A stretch of DNA of 64,000 bases from Myroides sp. 1354. Lineage in GTDB: Bacteria > Bacteroidota > Bacteroidia > Flavobacteriales > Flavobacteriaceae. The notes under the pieces were generated by a model, which was given only the letters and a program-made list of their open reading frames with translations, was not told the origin of the DNA and did not search any database. The position numbers and the translations under genes are program-made. This document shows, in pieces, positions 9,096 through 17,658 of this stretch (positions are counted from its first letter, which is position 1; the number at the start of each line of letters is the position of its first letter). The DNA lies in the NCBI RefSeq assembly GCF_030324495.1, contig NZ_JACAGN010000004.1, forward strand, positions 62,001 through 126,000, read 5' to 3'.

Positions 9096-9269
9096 AAGAA
9101 TCTCATTTTAGACGGTTGTTAAATTCTTCATTAATACTGAACAACTATTTTTCTTAAACAAAACTAGTGAAAGCACTTAAATAAATAAGTGTAGTCTTGT
9201 TTTTTATTCTTATCAATGTATTTTATATAATTTGAATGCTATTTGAGTAAAAAATAGTTGTAAAACATC

Positions 9270-9296
9270 TTTGAACCTTATTTTTACTTATATTTG
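9270..9296 (+). promoter_or_regulatory. Candidate promoter for the lipoprotein gene
   Basis: TTTG at 9270-9273 and TATATTTG at 9289-9296 (exact TAnnTTTG) with a slightly short 15-bp spacer. The gene starts at 9384, giving a leader of about 80 bases. Confidence 0.5.
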
Positions 9297-9383
9297 TTAA
9301 CATAATTAAGTAAATTTTAATTAAAAATAAAAACGGATATACGTTTTATGTTATTCAAAGCGTTATAGTTAGAAATAAAAAAG

Positions 9384-9872
9384 ATGAAAAGGATATTATT
9401 ACTATTGTTGATGGGGATAAGTGTTGCTTTCGTGCAATGCAAACAAGATAAAAAGGAAAATTCTATTTCGGAAGTTGTGGATAATGATCATATTAAACTG
9501 TATAAAGTTACTGCAGTACCTTATGAAAAAAAAGAGGGGTATTTGTTAAAGAATCAACCCGAAAAAAAAGGCGTTCGCCATGTTAAAATTACGAATCAAG
9601 CCCAATTTGCTACGCTCTTTGATCCAAACAAAGCGATTAAAGAGGTTGGTTCAATTGACTTTTCCAAATCTTTCGTTTTGGCTCTAGTTGGAATTCCCAG
9701 TACGTTAGAAACGGATTTCTCTATTATTAGTTTAAAGGAGAAAGAAGACTTTATTGAATTGACCTATTGCCTTGAAGAAGAGGAAAAAGAGCTAGCTAAA
9801 GCAGTATATCCTTATGCTATTTTGGTGATAGACAAAAAGTACAATAAAGATATTCGATTTTTGATTGAATAA
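9384..9872 (+). CDS. Lipoprotein of unknown function
   Basis: A 162-residue protein with an N-terminal lipoprotein signal (MKRILLLLLMGISVAFVQC, lipid-carrying Cys at 19). The KQDKKEN stretch after the Cys is charged and flexible. The mature part has alternating beta-like stretches (FSKSFVLALVGI, YPYAILVIDKK) and many Glu and Lys. I do not recognise the domain. It is a single gene with its own candidate promoter, ending at the long hairpin at 9905-9956. Confidence 0.75.
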   Translation: MKRILLLLLMGISVAFVQCKQDKKENSISEVVDNDHIKLYKVTAVPYEKKEGYLLKNQPEKKGVRHVKITNQAQFATLFDPNKAIKEVGSIDFSKSFVLALVGIPSTLETDFSIISLKEKEDFIELTYCLEEEEKELAKAVYPYAILVIDKKYNKDIRFLIE

Positions 9873-9904
9873 TTAAAAATTGATTTTATATAAATCCAAG
9901 AGTA

Positions 9905-9956
9905 CTATACATAACAAAGAGCGCTTCCCATACGAAGCGCTTTTTGTTATGTATAG
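9905..9956. terminator. Bidirectional terminator
   Basis: A long near-perfect stem with outer arms CTATACATAACAAA / TTTGTTATGTATAG and inner arms AGCGCTT / AAGCGCT. It lies between the converging lipoprotein gene and efflux gene and can serve both strands. Confidence 0.88.
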
Positions 9957-9966
9957 ATAGTTAATT

Positions 9967-11142
9967 TTATTTCTTTGTCCAACGATAGGCCAAAAAAGCA
10001 AAGGGAATGGTTCCTACCATGACCAAAGCTGTTGATAGTAAGGCATTTTGTGAAAATAAAGATACAATTGCACTGGCAATAAAACACATCCCTAATTGAA
10101 TGGTATTTTGCAAAGCTGCCGCTTTTCCAGAATTTTCTGGGAATAATTTTAATGCTTCAGCTACAACGATAGGGTAACAAGCACCATTGGCCAATGCCAT
10201 AAAACAGAATGGAATTAATAAACTTGTTAGAGTAGGTGTAGTGAAGACGGCTAAAAAGGCCGTAATAACAATAGCAATTGAAAATAAGAACACAAAGTAA
10301 GCGACTAATTTTGTTCCTTCTACTTTAGAAGATAAGGTTCGATAGCCAAATCCACCAATTAAAAAGGCAATGGTTTGCGGTACAAAACTAAAGCCAATTT
10401 CTCCTTCACTATACCCCATTTCTTTTAAAAAGAAAGGTGATCCCGTCAACCAAGCGAAGAAAGCAGCCGAACAAAAGGCATAAATCATCACGTTGCCCAC
10501 ATAGGCTTTGGACTGTAATAGCGTCCAATAAGCAAGTGGTTTTACTTGGGATTTCTCTTTTGGTGTCGCGTCTTTTGTTTCTTTCTTACCTTGAAGGGTT
10601 AAAGTGTAAAACATTAAAACAACAGCGATTGCCGCTAGTGTAATAAAGATGGATCGCCAACCAAAATGCTCAAGTAAATAAACTCCTAACAACGGAGCTA
10701 AGGCAGGTGATAACGCAACTAAAGGCATAATCGTAGCAAAAACGCGATTGGTTTCTGCTTTGGGATAACGCTCGATAACTAAGGCTTGCCAACTTACTGC
10801 AGCAGCACAAACGCCAATCGCTTGTATTAAGCGTAAAATTAAGAATGCAGTTACATTAGAAGTAAAATAAATCGCTAAGGAAGAGAGTGTAAAAATACAC
10901 AATCCCATTAAAATTGTTTTGGGTTTACCTACTTTGTCCGAAATCGGTCCCCATATGAGTTGAGCAATCGCATAGCCGGCTAAGAATAAACTTAAGGTTG
11001 CGCTAATATTGCTCTTGGTTGTATCTAAATCAATGCGCATTTGCTCAAAAGCTGGCAAATACATATCGGTTGCTAAAAATCCAATGATACTTAATCCCGT
11101 TAGATAGACGAGAAAGAAAAAGTTGTTTTTATTTTGTGGCAT
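9967..11142 (-). CDS. Bcr/CflA-family multidrug efflux transporter (MFS)
   Basis: A 391-residue inner-membrane transporter with about 12 hydrophobic segments. TDMYLPAFEQM (25-35) in the first helix region and GPISDKVGKPK (65-75) between helices 2 and 3 are the drug:proton antiporter signature of the Bcr/CflA group, which exports compounds such as bicyclomycin, chloramphenicol or sulfonamides in other bacteria. The substrate here is unknown. The gene is alone on the minus strand, with an exact -7 box at 11165-11172. A tandem-repeat tract starts directly upstream of that box. Confidence 0.9.
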   Translation of the reverse strand: MPQNKNNFFFLVYLTGLSIIGFLATDMYLPAFEQMRIDLDTTKSNISATLSLFLAGYAIAQLIWGPISDKVGKPKTILMGLCIFTLSSLAIYFTSNVTAFLILRLIQAIGVCAAAVSWQALVIERYPKAETNRVFATIMPLVALSPALAPLLGVYLLEHFGWRSIFITLAAIAVVLMFYTLTLQGKKETKDATPKEKSQVKPLAYWTLLQSKAYVGNVMIYAFCSAAFFAWLTGSPFFLKEMGYSEGEIGFSFVPQTIAFLIGGFGYRTLSSKVEGTKLVAYFVFLFSIAIVITAFLAVFTTPTLTSLLIPFCFMALANGACYPIVVAEALKLFPENSGKAAALQNTIQLGMCFIASAIVSLFSQNALLSTALVMVGTIPFAFLAYRWTKK

Positions 11143-11164
11143 GTACTTAAAAAATTTGAAGCTG

Positions 11165-11172
11165 CAAAGATA
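11165..11172 (-). promoter_or_regulatory. Candidate -7 box for the efflux gene
   Basis: On the minus strand this reads TATCTTTG, an exact TAnnTTTG, 22 bp before the start codon at 11142. The -33 region would fall at the edge of the 16-bp tandem repeats. Confidence 0.5.
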
Positions 11173-11190
11173 GGATTTTTTGTGAAGTTT

Positions 11191-11265
11191 GTGCTTTGTG
11201 AGGTCTGTGCTTTGTGAGGTCTGTGCTTTGTGAGGTCTGTGCTTTGTGAGGTCTGTGCTTTGTAG
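11191..11265. repeat. 16-bp tandem repeat, about 4.6 copies
   Basis: The unit GTGCTTTGTGAGGTCT is repeated exactly four times, followed by a partial fifth copy. The tract lies immediately upstream of the efflux-gene -7 box, so a change in copy number would alter promoter context. Apparent reading frames through it are repeat artefacts. Confidence 0.95.
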
Positions 11266-11280
11266 GGAATTTTAACTTCA

Positions 11281-11329
11281 CAAAGAGCAAAGAGCAAAGA
11301 GCAAAGAACAAAGAACAAAGAACAAAGAG
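11281..11329. repeat. 7-bp tandem repeat, 7 copies
   Basis: Units CAAAGAG or CAAAGAA are repeated seven times, then run into a poly-A stretch. The tract is partly complementary to the neighbouring CTTTGTG-rich 16-bp repeats, so the two could pair as RNA or cruciform DNA. Confidence 0.93.
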
Positions 11330-11361
11330 CAAAAAAAAACCACTCCTACAAAGGAATGGTT
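11330..11361 (-). terminator. Intrinsic terminator for the M42 peptidase gene
   Basis: On the minus strand the stem AACCATTCC / GGAGTGGTT (one mismatch) is followed by a T run. Confidence 0.75.
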
Positions 11362-11409
11362 TGTCTATTATGGATGATTTTCTGTCAACTGTTCACTGAT
11401 AACCGATAA

Positions 11410-12501
11410 CTATTTAAAATAAGAAAACGTTTCGCCGTTTTCAATTTTCAATAACGTGTGGTAGATCAATTGAATGGTGTGTTCAACGTCTTGTCTGTGA
11501 ATCATTTCCACTGTGGTGTGCATATAGCGCAAAGGCAAAGAGATTAACGCAGAAGCAACACCGCCATTGCTATAAGCAAAGGCATCCGTATCCGTTCCTG
11601 TTACGCGTGATAAGGCGTTGCGTTGGAAGGGAATTTGATTGCTCTCTGCCGTTTGTTCAATAAGGGTGCGTAAATTATTTTGTACTGCAGGAGCATAAGC
11701 AATTACAGGGCCTTTGCCAATCGTATTATCACCTTCAATATTCTTATCGACCATTGGGGTATTAGAATCGTGGCAAACATCTGTTACAATAGCAACATTG
11801 GGCTTAATGGTTTGTGTAATCATTTCAGCACCGCGTAATCCTACTTCCTCTTGTACTGCATTGACAATATATAATCCGAAAGACAATTCTTTCTTATTTT
11901 CTTTTAATAAACGAGCTACTTCAGCAATCATAAAACCACCAATTCGGTTGTCTAATGCTCTACATACCCAACGTTTGTTGTTTAATACAGTAAATGTATC
12001 AGGATAGGTAATCACACAGCCAATGTGGATGCCTAGATTTAATACCTCTTGTTTGCTGTCGCATCCCACATCAATAAAGTTGGTTTCTATTTTTGGAGAT
12101 TCTTCCTTTCCAGCTCTATTTCTAATGTGGATGGCAGGCCAGCCAAATACACCTTCCACAATTCCCTTGGGTGTGTGAATATTCACGCGTTTAGAAGGAG
12201 CAATCATATGGTCGCTTCCTCCGTTGCGAACTACGTGGATAAATCCGTCTTCCGTAATGTGTTTTACATACCAAGAAATCTCGTCTGCGTGTCCTTCAAT
12301 CACTACTTTATAGGGTGCTTCTGGATTTATCACCCCCACAGCATTGCCATAGGTATCTGTGATAAAGGTATCCACATAAGGCTCTAAATAATTCATCCAA
12401 AGCTTTTGTCCTACATGCTCATGCCCAGTTGGAGAAGCATTATTTAAGTAGGTCTCTAAAAAATGTAAGGAGTCCTGATTTAATATTGTATTTTTATCCA
12501 T
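11410..12501 (-). CDS. M42-family metallo-aminopeptidase
   Basis: A 363-residue cytoplasmic peptidase of the M42 family (glutamyl/deblocking aminopeptidases, also annotated as cellulase M), which uses two metal ions and forms large oligomeric shells in known members. Expected ligands and catalytic residues are present: H71 in IEGHADEI, D184 in RALDNRIGG, the E218-E219 pair in VQEEVG, an Asp in VTDVCHD (241-245) and H328 in RYMHTTVE. The length is normal. It starts 79 bp from the oppositely transcribed DUF4294 gene, so the two divergent promoters share a short region. Confidence 0.92.
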   Translation of the reverse strand: MDKNTILNQDSLHFLETYLNNASPTGHEHVGQKLWMNYLEPYVDTFITDTYGNAVGVINPEAPYKVVIEGHADEISWYVKHITEDGFIHVVRNGGSDHMIAPSKRVNIHTPKGIVEGVFGWPAIHIRNRAGKEESPKIETNFIDVGCDSKQEVLNLGIHIGCVITYPDTFTVLNNKRWVCRALDNRIGGFMIAEVARLLKENKKELSFGLYIVNAVQEEVGLRGAEMITQTIKPNVAIVTDVCHDSNTPMVDKNIEGDNTIGKGPVIAYAPAVQNNLRTLIEQTAESNQIPFQRNALSRVTGTDTDAFAYSNGGVASALISLPLRYMHTTVEMIHRQDVEHTIQLIYHTLLKIENGETFSYFK

Positions 12502-12531
12502 GATTATTTTTTACACGAATGTACTGATTCG

Positions 12532-12564
12532 CTTGGAAATACTCAATCTAATTCTTTACATTTG
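12532..12564 (+). promoter_or_regulatory. Candidate promoter for the DUF4294 gene
   Basis: CTTG at 12532-12535, a 21-bp spacer and an exact -7 box TACATTTG at 12557-12564. It lies just before the ATG at 12581 and so argues against the longer frame starting at 12500. Confidence 0.5.
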
Positions 12565-12580
12565 GTTATATTTTTTACCT

Positions 12581-13276
12581 ATGAAAAAGCTGTATTTCTA
12601 TTTTATTGTTCTCTTTAGTATAGCCTCCACTCAAGCACAAGAGAAGGAGTTAAAGACTGTACCTAGTTTGGTGCCGATGATAGAAATAGAAGACGATACC
12701 CTAAAGTATAGTATTCCAGAGATTTACATTGGGTCAAATGCAAAAGAAGACCAGTATCGTCAAGAAATGAATATCTTGCGCAATCGCATTCGCAGAGTGT
12801 ATCCCTATGCCCGTGCTACAGCTGAAAACCTAATGATTCTCAACGAGAATTTAGAGAAATTAGAAACAAATAAACAGAAGCGACAATATATTAAACGCTC
12901 ACAAAAGTATTTAGAAAGTCAATTTAAAGACAAGTTAAAAAAATTATCGCGTAAGGATGGAAAGATTTTGTTGAAATTAATTCACCGAGAAACAGGAGAA
13001 ACGACCTTTAAATTAATTAAAGAATTTAGAAGTGGATGGACTGCTTTTTGGTCTAATGCAACAGCGAGAACCTTTGATTTAGATTTGAAATCTGAGTATC
13101 ATCCCGATAGTGATTTACAAGATTTTTATATTGAAACCCAACTACAGTACTTATTTTATACGTATCAATTGGAGCGAAGCAAAGGTAAGGAGAACATGAG
13201 TTTCAATGCGTTGAGAAAAATGTGGGAAATAAAAATTTCAGAAGAAGAGTTTTTTCCACTGGAATTGAGGGAATAG
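12581..13276 (+). CDS. DUF4294 family protein
   Basis: A 231-residue exported protein with a signal peptide (MKKLYFYFIVLFSIASTQAQ). The rest is rich in Arg and Lys and helical, with RRVYPYARATAENL and an RETGETTFKLIKEFRSGWTAFWSN core that I recognise as the Bacteroidota-specific DUF4294 family. No molecular function is known to me. I start it at 12581 because that gives a clean signal peptide and sits just downstream of a -7 box. dnaX follows 47 bp downstream but has its own strong promoter. Confidence 0.82.
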   Translation: MKKLYFYFIVLFSIASTQAQEKELKTVPSLVPMIEIEDDTLKYSIPEIYIGSNAKEDQYRQEMNILRNRIRRVYPYARATAENLMILNENLEKLETNKQKRQYIKRSQKYLESQFKDKLKKLSRKDGKILLKLIHRETGETTFKLIKEFRSGWTAFWSNATARTFDLDLKSEYHPDSDLQDFYIETQLQYLFYTYQLERSKGKENMSFNALRKMWEIKISEEEFFPLELRE

Positions 13277-13277
13277 T

Positions 13278-13307
13278 TTTGGCTTTCTAAAAATTAAGCT
13301 ACCTTTG
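13278..13307 (+). promoter_or_regulatory. Promoter for dnaX
   Basis: TTTG at 13278-13281, an 18-bp spacer and TACCTTTG at 13300-13307: a full match to the Bacteroidota sigma-A consensus. The ATG follows 16 bp later. Confidence 0.7.
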
Positions 13308-13323
13308 CAATAATAGTGATTTT

Positions 13324-14409
13324 ATGGAACAATTTATCGTATCAGCAAGAAAGTATAGACCACAAACTTTTCAAGAAGTTGTAGGACAACAAGCCATTAC
13401 CAATACCTTAGTAAATGCTATAGAGAGCAATCACTTGGCACAGGCATTGTTGTTTACAGGTCCAAGAGGAGTTGGAAAAACTACTTGTGCTCGTATTTTG
13501 GCTCGTAAGATTAATCAAGTGGGATATGATGATCCTACAGAAGATTTTACCTTTAATGTATTTGAGCTAGATGCCGCATCGAATAACTCTGTTGATGATA
13601 TTCGAAATCTAATAGATCAAGTGCGTATACCTCCTCAAACGGGCAAATACAAAGTATACATTATTGACGAGGTTCACATGCTGTCAACTGCAGCTTTTAA
13701 TGCTTTTTTAAAAACATTAGAAGAACCACCACGTCATGCTATTTTTATTTTAGCTACTACAGAGAAACACAAAATTATACCAACGATCTTATCTCGTTGT
13801 CAAATCTTTGATTTTAAAAGAATTACCATTGCTGATGCTGCAGATCACTTGGCTTTAGTTGCTAATAGTCAGGGGATTACTTATGAAAGTGATGCCTTGC
13901 GTATTATTGCGCAAAAAGCGGATGGTGCGATGCGTGATGCTTTGTCTATTTTTGATCGCGTGGTTTCTTACTGCGGAAAGAACTTGACAAGACAAGCAGT
14001 TGCAGAGAATCTGAATGTCCTTGATTTTGAGTATTATATCAAAGTGACGGATTTGATTCTAGCCAATAATATTCCCGCTTTGTTGACTTCTTTCGATACT
14101 ATTTTAGCGAAGGGATTTGATGCTCAACACTTTATTGCTGGATTAGCTTCTCATTTTAGAAACCTTATGGTTTGTAAAACACCAGAAACCGCTACTCTTT
14201 TAGAAGTAGGGGAGCACGGAAGACAATTATTTAACGAACAAGCGCAAAAAGCTAGCGTTGGTTTATTGTTAGAAGCAATTGACTTGGCAAATGAGGCGGA
14301 TCTAAAGTATAAAGCCAGCCAAAATCAGCGTTTATTGGTTGAATTGTGTTTAATGAAATTAGCGTCTTTATCTTACGAAGGCGAAAAAAAAAAGATAAAT
14401 CTTTCATAA
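13324..14409 (+). CDS. dnaX: DNA polymerase III gamma (dnaX zero-frame product)
   Basis: Clamp-loader ATPase. The zero frame gives 361 residues with Walker A GPRGVGKT (46-53), the Walker B region IIDEVH (113-118), the sensor stretch ILATTEKHKIIPTILSRCQ and domain III. The four-Cys zinc module that usually follows Walker A is absent, replaced by RKINQVGYDD; I believe this is usual in Flavobacteria. The frame ends ...GEKKKINLS at a TAA right after a run of ten A. The tau-type C-terminal part continues in the -1 frame to 15251, so this looks like the short gamma-type product of a gamma/tau gene. The alternative is an indel in the A run. Confidence 0.9.
   Translation: MEQFIVSARKYRPQTFQEVVGQQAITNTLVNAIESNHLAQALLFTGPRGVGKTTCARILARKINQVGYDDPTEDFTFNVFELDAASNNSVDDIRNLIDQVRIPPQTGKYKVYIIDEVHMLSTAAFNAFLKTLEEPPRHAIFILATTEKHKIIPTILSRCQIFDFKRITIADAADHLALVANSQGITYESDALRIIAQKADGAMRDALSIFDRVVSYCGKNLTRQAVAENLNVLDFEYYIKVTDLILANNIPALLTSFDTILAKGFDAQHFIAGLASHFRNLMVCKTPETATLLEVGEHGRQLFNEQAQKASVGLLLEAIDLANEADLKYKASQNQRLLVELCLMKLASLSYEGEKKKINLS
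14384..14394 (+). promoter_or_regulatory. Frameshift/slippage site in dnaX (A10 G)
   Basis: Ten A followed by G. In the zero frame this contains the heptamer A AAA AAG, the slippery sequence known from E. coli dnaX. Slipping back one base leads into the open frame encoding the tau extension. A run of ten A is also a good site for RNA polymerase slippage, as known for Thermus dnaX. I see no strong stem-loop directly downstream, only a weak GTTC-GATT-GAAC hairpin near 14428-14439. Confidence 0.65.
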
Positions 14410-15251
14410 TTCCTGCCCAAGCGCTCAGTTCGATTGAACCCATGGAAGCGGTAGTATTGCCGACAGCTTCAGTTCAACCTGTTGTTAACCCGTTTTTTGA
14501 TAAATCGGTGGAGCAAAATATAGGGCAAAATGTCGAAGCAGCGACAAAGATTGAGTCAGTAGAGTCGAGCATAGAGCAAGTTGCTACAGCCACAACCATC
14601 GTGGAATCAGTGGAATCAACGTTGGTATCCCAAGAAATTCTAGTGAATCAAGAGCACATGCTAGACATTCAAAATGAAGTGTTGCCTGTAGAGGAAGCAG
14701 TTATAGCAGTTGCATCAGAAGTGGAGCAGCTAGAAGCACCAGCACTGTTTGTTGTGGATCCCATTCCATCTCCAGTAACTGTAGAAAAGAAAGTTTCAGC
14801 ACTTTCTCTTTCTAGTATTCGCGCACGTAAGGAAATGGAATCTTCCCTGGAGAAAAAAGTGGTTAATCCCGATGATTTACCAAAAGAGCCTTTTACAGCA
14901 GAACAATTCATGGAAGAGTGGAGCAAATACGCCGATAAATTAGCCAGATCTGGGTTTATGTTAATGTCTTCCCTTATGGGGATGGTTCCTCCTGTAATCC
15001 ACGGAACTTCAGTTTCTTTAGAAATGCCCAATGAAGGATCTAAACTAAGCTTTGATGAGAATAAGTTTGATTTGGTGAACTACTTGCGCAAAAAACTGAG
15101 TAACTATGATTTGGAGATCGAAATCAAAGTGAATGAAGAAGTAAAAATTCAAAAAAGAGTACTAGATAAAGATGATAAATTAGTTCGTTTTATTGAACTA
15201 AATCCTGCCATGCAGTATATGAAAGAAATCTTTGATTTAGAATTTAAATAG
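14385..15251 (+). CDS. dnaX: DNA polymerase III tau C-terminal extension (dnaX -1 frame)
   Basis: This frame, one base back from the gamma frame, continues the protein as KKKDKSFIIPAQALSS and runs about 285 residues to a TAA at 15249-15251. Joined to the first part it gives a protein of about 642 residues. It has a low-complexity Val/Glu/Ser linker, then a conserved-looking end (PFTAEQFMEEWSKYADKLA...LNPAMQYMKEIFDLEF) of the type found at the tau C-terminus, where it would contact the polymerase and helicase. The only nearby start in this frame is a GTG at 14346 lying inside the gamma coding region, so an independent gene is unlikely. Confidence 0.8.
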   Translation, partial: KKKDKSFIIPAQALSSIEPMEAVVLPTASVQPVVNPFFDKSVEQNIGQNVEAATKIESVESSIEQVATATTIVESVESTLVSQEILVNQEHMLDIQNEVLPVEEAVIAVASEVEQLEAPALFVVDPIPSPVTVEKKVSALSLSSIRARKEMESSLEKKVVNPDDLPKEPFTAEQFMEEWSKYADKLARSGFMLMSSLMGMVPPVIHGTSVSLEMPNEGSKLSFDENKFDLVNYLRKKLSNYDLEIEIKVNEEVKIQKRVLDKDDKLVRFIELNPAMQYMKEIFDLEFK

Positions 15252-15268
15252 TAGTAAAACTATCGTTT

Positions 15269-16099
15269 ATGATTAAAATTGGAAATGACAATACGCTAAA
15301 AGTAGCTAGAAAGACGAGCATTGGTTTATATTTAACCGATGGTGAGACGGATATTCTATTGCCTAATAAATACGTACCTAAAAATATAGAAGTAGAAGAT
15401 GAAATCGTAGTATTCGTATACTTGGATCAAGAGGAAAGACCAGTTGCAACTACATTGGAACCTTATATTTACATCAATGAATTTGCTTTGTTAAAAGTGA
15501 GTTTTACCAATAAGTTTGGTGCGTTTTTAGATATGGGATTAGAAAAAGATTTGTTTGTTCCTTTTGCAGAACAAGCGCGTCCGATGAAAGAAGGGAATTA
15601 CTACTTAGTATACATGCAGTTGGATGAAAAGTCCAATCGTTTAGTTGGCTCGAGTCGATTGAATCAGTTCTTAAACAATGATAATATTACAGTAAATATT
15701 GGAGATGAAGTAGAATTGGTTGTTTCTCATATTACTGATTTGGGGATTAATGTTATCATTAATGAGCAACACAAAGGGTTGATGTACAAGAATGAGGTCT
15801 TTGAAGATTTGCGTACAGGAGATCGCATTGTGGGATATATTAAGAATATACGTCCTGATGGGAAAATAGATGTTTCAAGAACGCGTGTAGGTGTAGAGGC
15901 AATCTCTGATGGTTCCGAGCAAGTACTCGCAGCTTTAGTGGAGAACAATGGTTTCCTAGGGCTTTCAGACAGCAGCCACCCAGAAGATATTCGCACCGTA
16001 CTCAATATGAGTAAAAAAATGTTTAAGAAGGCGATTGGTGGACTGTATAAGGATAAAAAAATTACGATTACTGAAAAGGGTATTTTTCTAGTAAAATAG
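15269..16099 (+). CDS. CvfB/YitL-like S1 RNA-binding protein
   Basis: A 276-residue protein with the layout of the CvfB family: an N-terminal OB-like domain, S1-type RNA-binding domains (KVSFTNKFGAFLDMGLEKDLFVP near residue 80, and VVSHITDLGINVIINE near 155) and a C-terminal winged helix (MSKKMFKKAIGGLYKDKKITIT). Known members bind RNA and affect virulence-factor expression or fitness in Staphylococcus and Streptococcus. It follows dnaX by 17 bp, so it may be co-transcribed, and ends at two terminators in a row. Confidence 0.88.
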   Translation: MIKIGNDNTLKVARKTSIGLYLTDGETDILLPNKYVPKNIEVEDEIVVFVYLDQEERPVATTLEPYIYINEFALLKVSFTNKFGAFLDMGLEKDLFVPFAEQARPMKEGNYYLVYMQLDEKSNRLVGSSRLNQFLNNDNITVNIGDEVELVVSHITDLGINVIINEQHKGLMYKNEVFEDLRTGDRIVGYIKNIRPDGKIDVSRTRVGVEAISDGSEQVLAALVENNGFLGLSDSSHPEDIRTVLNMSKKMFKKAIGGLYKDKKITITEKGIFLVK

Positions 16100-16110
16100 A
16101 GCATAAGTTA

Positions 16111-16138
16111 AAGACGGAAAATTTCCGTCTTTTTTTAT
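16111..16138 (+). terminator. Intrinsic terminator 1 after the CvfB gene
   Basis: Stem AAGACGGAAA / TTTCCGTCTT with a tiny loop and a T7 tail. Confidence 0.9.
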
Positions 16139-16177
16139 TTAGGGATACATCACAACATGATGTATCCCTTTTTTTGT
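16139..16177 (+). terminator. Intrinsic terminator 2 after the CvfB gene
   Basis: Stem AGGGATACATC / GATGTATCCCT with a 7-base loop and a T7 tail, immediately after the first terminator. Confidence 0.88.
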
Positions 16178-16762
16178 CTTGTAAAGGCAGCGAATCATTT
16201 GTTCTTTTCTTTAAAGTTTGAGGGAATCATGAGTAGGCTCTCGTTTGGTCAAAAAATTAACATTAAAATTTTATTTAGAGGGTTCATAATAAGATAAAAA
16301 TCAGTATATTGAGAAATGAAAAAAAAGTCTATAGCAAAAAAACAAATAAAGGCGAAGGCTTGTAAATACTGGTGTTCTTTAAGTAATCTTTGAAAAATAA
16401 GGTTTTTGTTTTTCAAAAAAAAACAGATTTTAAAAAAGGATTCATCTGGTCAGAAAAAAATATTTTTATTTGAAATCCGCATTTTTAGCCCTTGTGGATT
16501 GTCATTTCTTCTTAATAAAGGGTTAATTTAATCCTCGTTTTGCCTATTTCATAGTATTTAACTTTTATTTGGGTGATTTTATTTTATGGAAATTTAGATA
16601 TAAAAAAATTTTCAATAAAAATATTCATATATTTATCAAATATAAGTATTTCGTCAGCCGTTGAGGCTAGAAAGGCTGTGGCTATTCGGTCCTTTAGAAG
16701 AAGTGTGCATTATGACGAATTACGACTTACACTCAACATGTAGATTATTAACAACCATAAGA
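16178..16762 (+). other. Long intergenic leader upstream of prpB
   Basis: About 585 bp with no convincing gene. Most of it is very AT-rich. The last 110 bases (16650-16760) are less so and contain a small AGCC-GTTGA-GGCT stem. No exact TAnnTTTG box was found. It presumably carries the promoter and control sites of the prp/val cluster, but I cannot place them. A frame from 16316 (25 codons, Lys-rich) lacks support. Confidence 0.5.
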
Positions 16763-17656
16763 ATGAACAAAACAAACAATTTCAAATCTCCAGGATTACT
16801 TTTCAGGGAGGCAATGAAGAAGGAAAGTCCCCTCCAAATTGTTGGTGCAATTAATGCTAATCACGCTTTATTAGCACAACAAGCAGGATTTAATGCTATT
16901 TATTTATCAGGAGGCGGTGTTGCTGCGGGATCATTAGGCGTACCAGATTTGGGAATTACCACGTTAGAGGACGTTTTAATCGATGTACAACGCATTACCA
17001 ATATATGTGATTTACCCTTAATGGTAGACGTCGATACAGGATTTGGTCCTTCGGCATTTAACGTTGCAAGAACAGTTAAATCATTAATTAAAGCGGGGGC
17101 AGCTGCCTTGCATATTGAAGATCAAGTAGGAGCGAAGCGCTGTGGACACCGTCCAGGAAAAGAAGTAGTGAGCATGCAAGAAATGGTAGATCGTATTAAA
17201 TCTGCTGTAGATGCTCGAACAGATGAAAATTTCGTTATTGGTGCTCGTACGGATGCCTTTGCTAATGAAGGCTTAGAAAGTACACTAGAGCGCGCAATTG
17301 CTTATAAAGAAGCTGGTGCAGATTTTATTTTTGCGGAAGCCGTACCAGATTTGAGTTTTTACCAAAAATTTGTTGATGCAACAGGGATTCCAGTATTGGC
17401 GAATATTACCGAATTCGGAATGATTAAAATGTATACAGTTGAAGAGTTAAAAGCAGCTGGAGTAGGACTTGTTCTTTATCCGCTTTCTGCTTTCCGCGCT
17501 GCAAATAAAGCAGCTTTGAATGTATACAACCACATTCGTCAAGAAGGTACACAAGCTAATGTATTGGATACGATGCAAACGCGTGAAGAGTTATACAGTA
17601 GTATCAACTATCACGATTACGAACAAAAATTAAACAACCTATTTAAAAAACAATAA
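16763..17656 (+). CDS. prpB: 2-methylisocitrate lyase
   Basis: Splits 2-methylisocitrate into pyruvate and succinate, the last step of the methylcitrate cycle. The 297-residue length matches PrpB of E. coli (296). Family landmarks are [13 protein letters not shown] (47-59), VDVDTGFG with the Mg ligands (88-95) and KRCGH with the catalytic Cys (125-129). The in-frame ORF extends upstream to 16661, but the family N-terminus fits the ATG at 16763 ([11 protein letters not shown]). prpC begins 2 bp after the stop, so the genes are tightly coupled. It is the first gene of the propionate/valine cluster. Confidence 0.95.
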   Translation: MNKTNNFKSPGLLFREAMKKESPLQIVGAINANHALLAQQAGFNAIYLSGGGVAAGSLGVPDLGITTLEDVLIDVQRITNICDLPLMVDVDTGFGPSAFNVARTVKSLIKAGAAALHIEDQVGAKRCGHRPGKEVVSMQEMVDRIKSAVDARTDENFVIGARTDAFANEGLESTLERAIAYKEAGADFIFAEAVPDLSFYQKFVDATGIPVLANITEFGMIKMYTVEELKAAGVGLVLYPLSAFRAANKAALNVYNHIRQEGTQANVLDTMQTREELYSSINYHDYEQKLNNLFKKQ

Positions 17657-17658
17657 GC

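Noticed and set aside
9384..9872. T6SS immunity role for the lipoprotein at 9384
   Set aside because: There is no effector or VgrG nearby and it has its own promoter and terminator.
11100..11332. Two overlapping minus-strand frames through the tandem repeats
   Set aside because: They only translate the 16-bp and 7-bp repeats into repetitive peptides and overlap the efflux-gene promoter; no sign of a real protein.
14346..14384. Independent gene starting with GTG at 14346
   Set aside because: This start lies inside the gamma frame of dnaX, and the resulting N-terminus is an artefact; the frame is better explained as the tau extension.
16316..16396. Short Lys-rich frame upstream of prpB
   Set aside because: Only about 25 codons in a highly A-rich stretch, with no promoter or conservation to support it.
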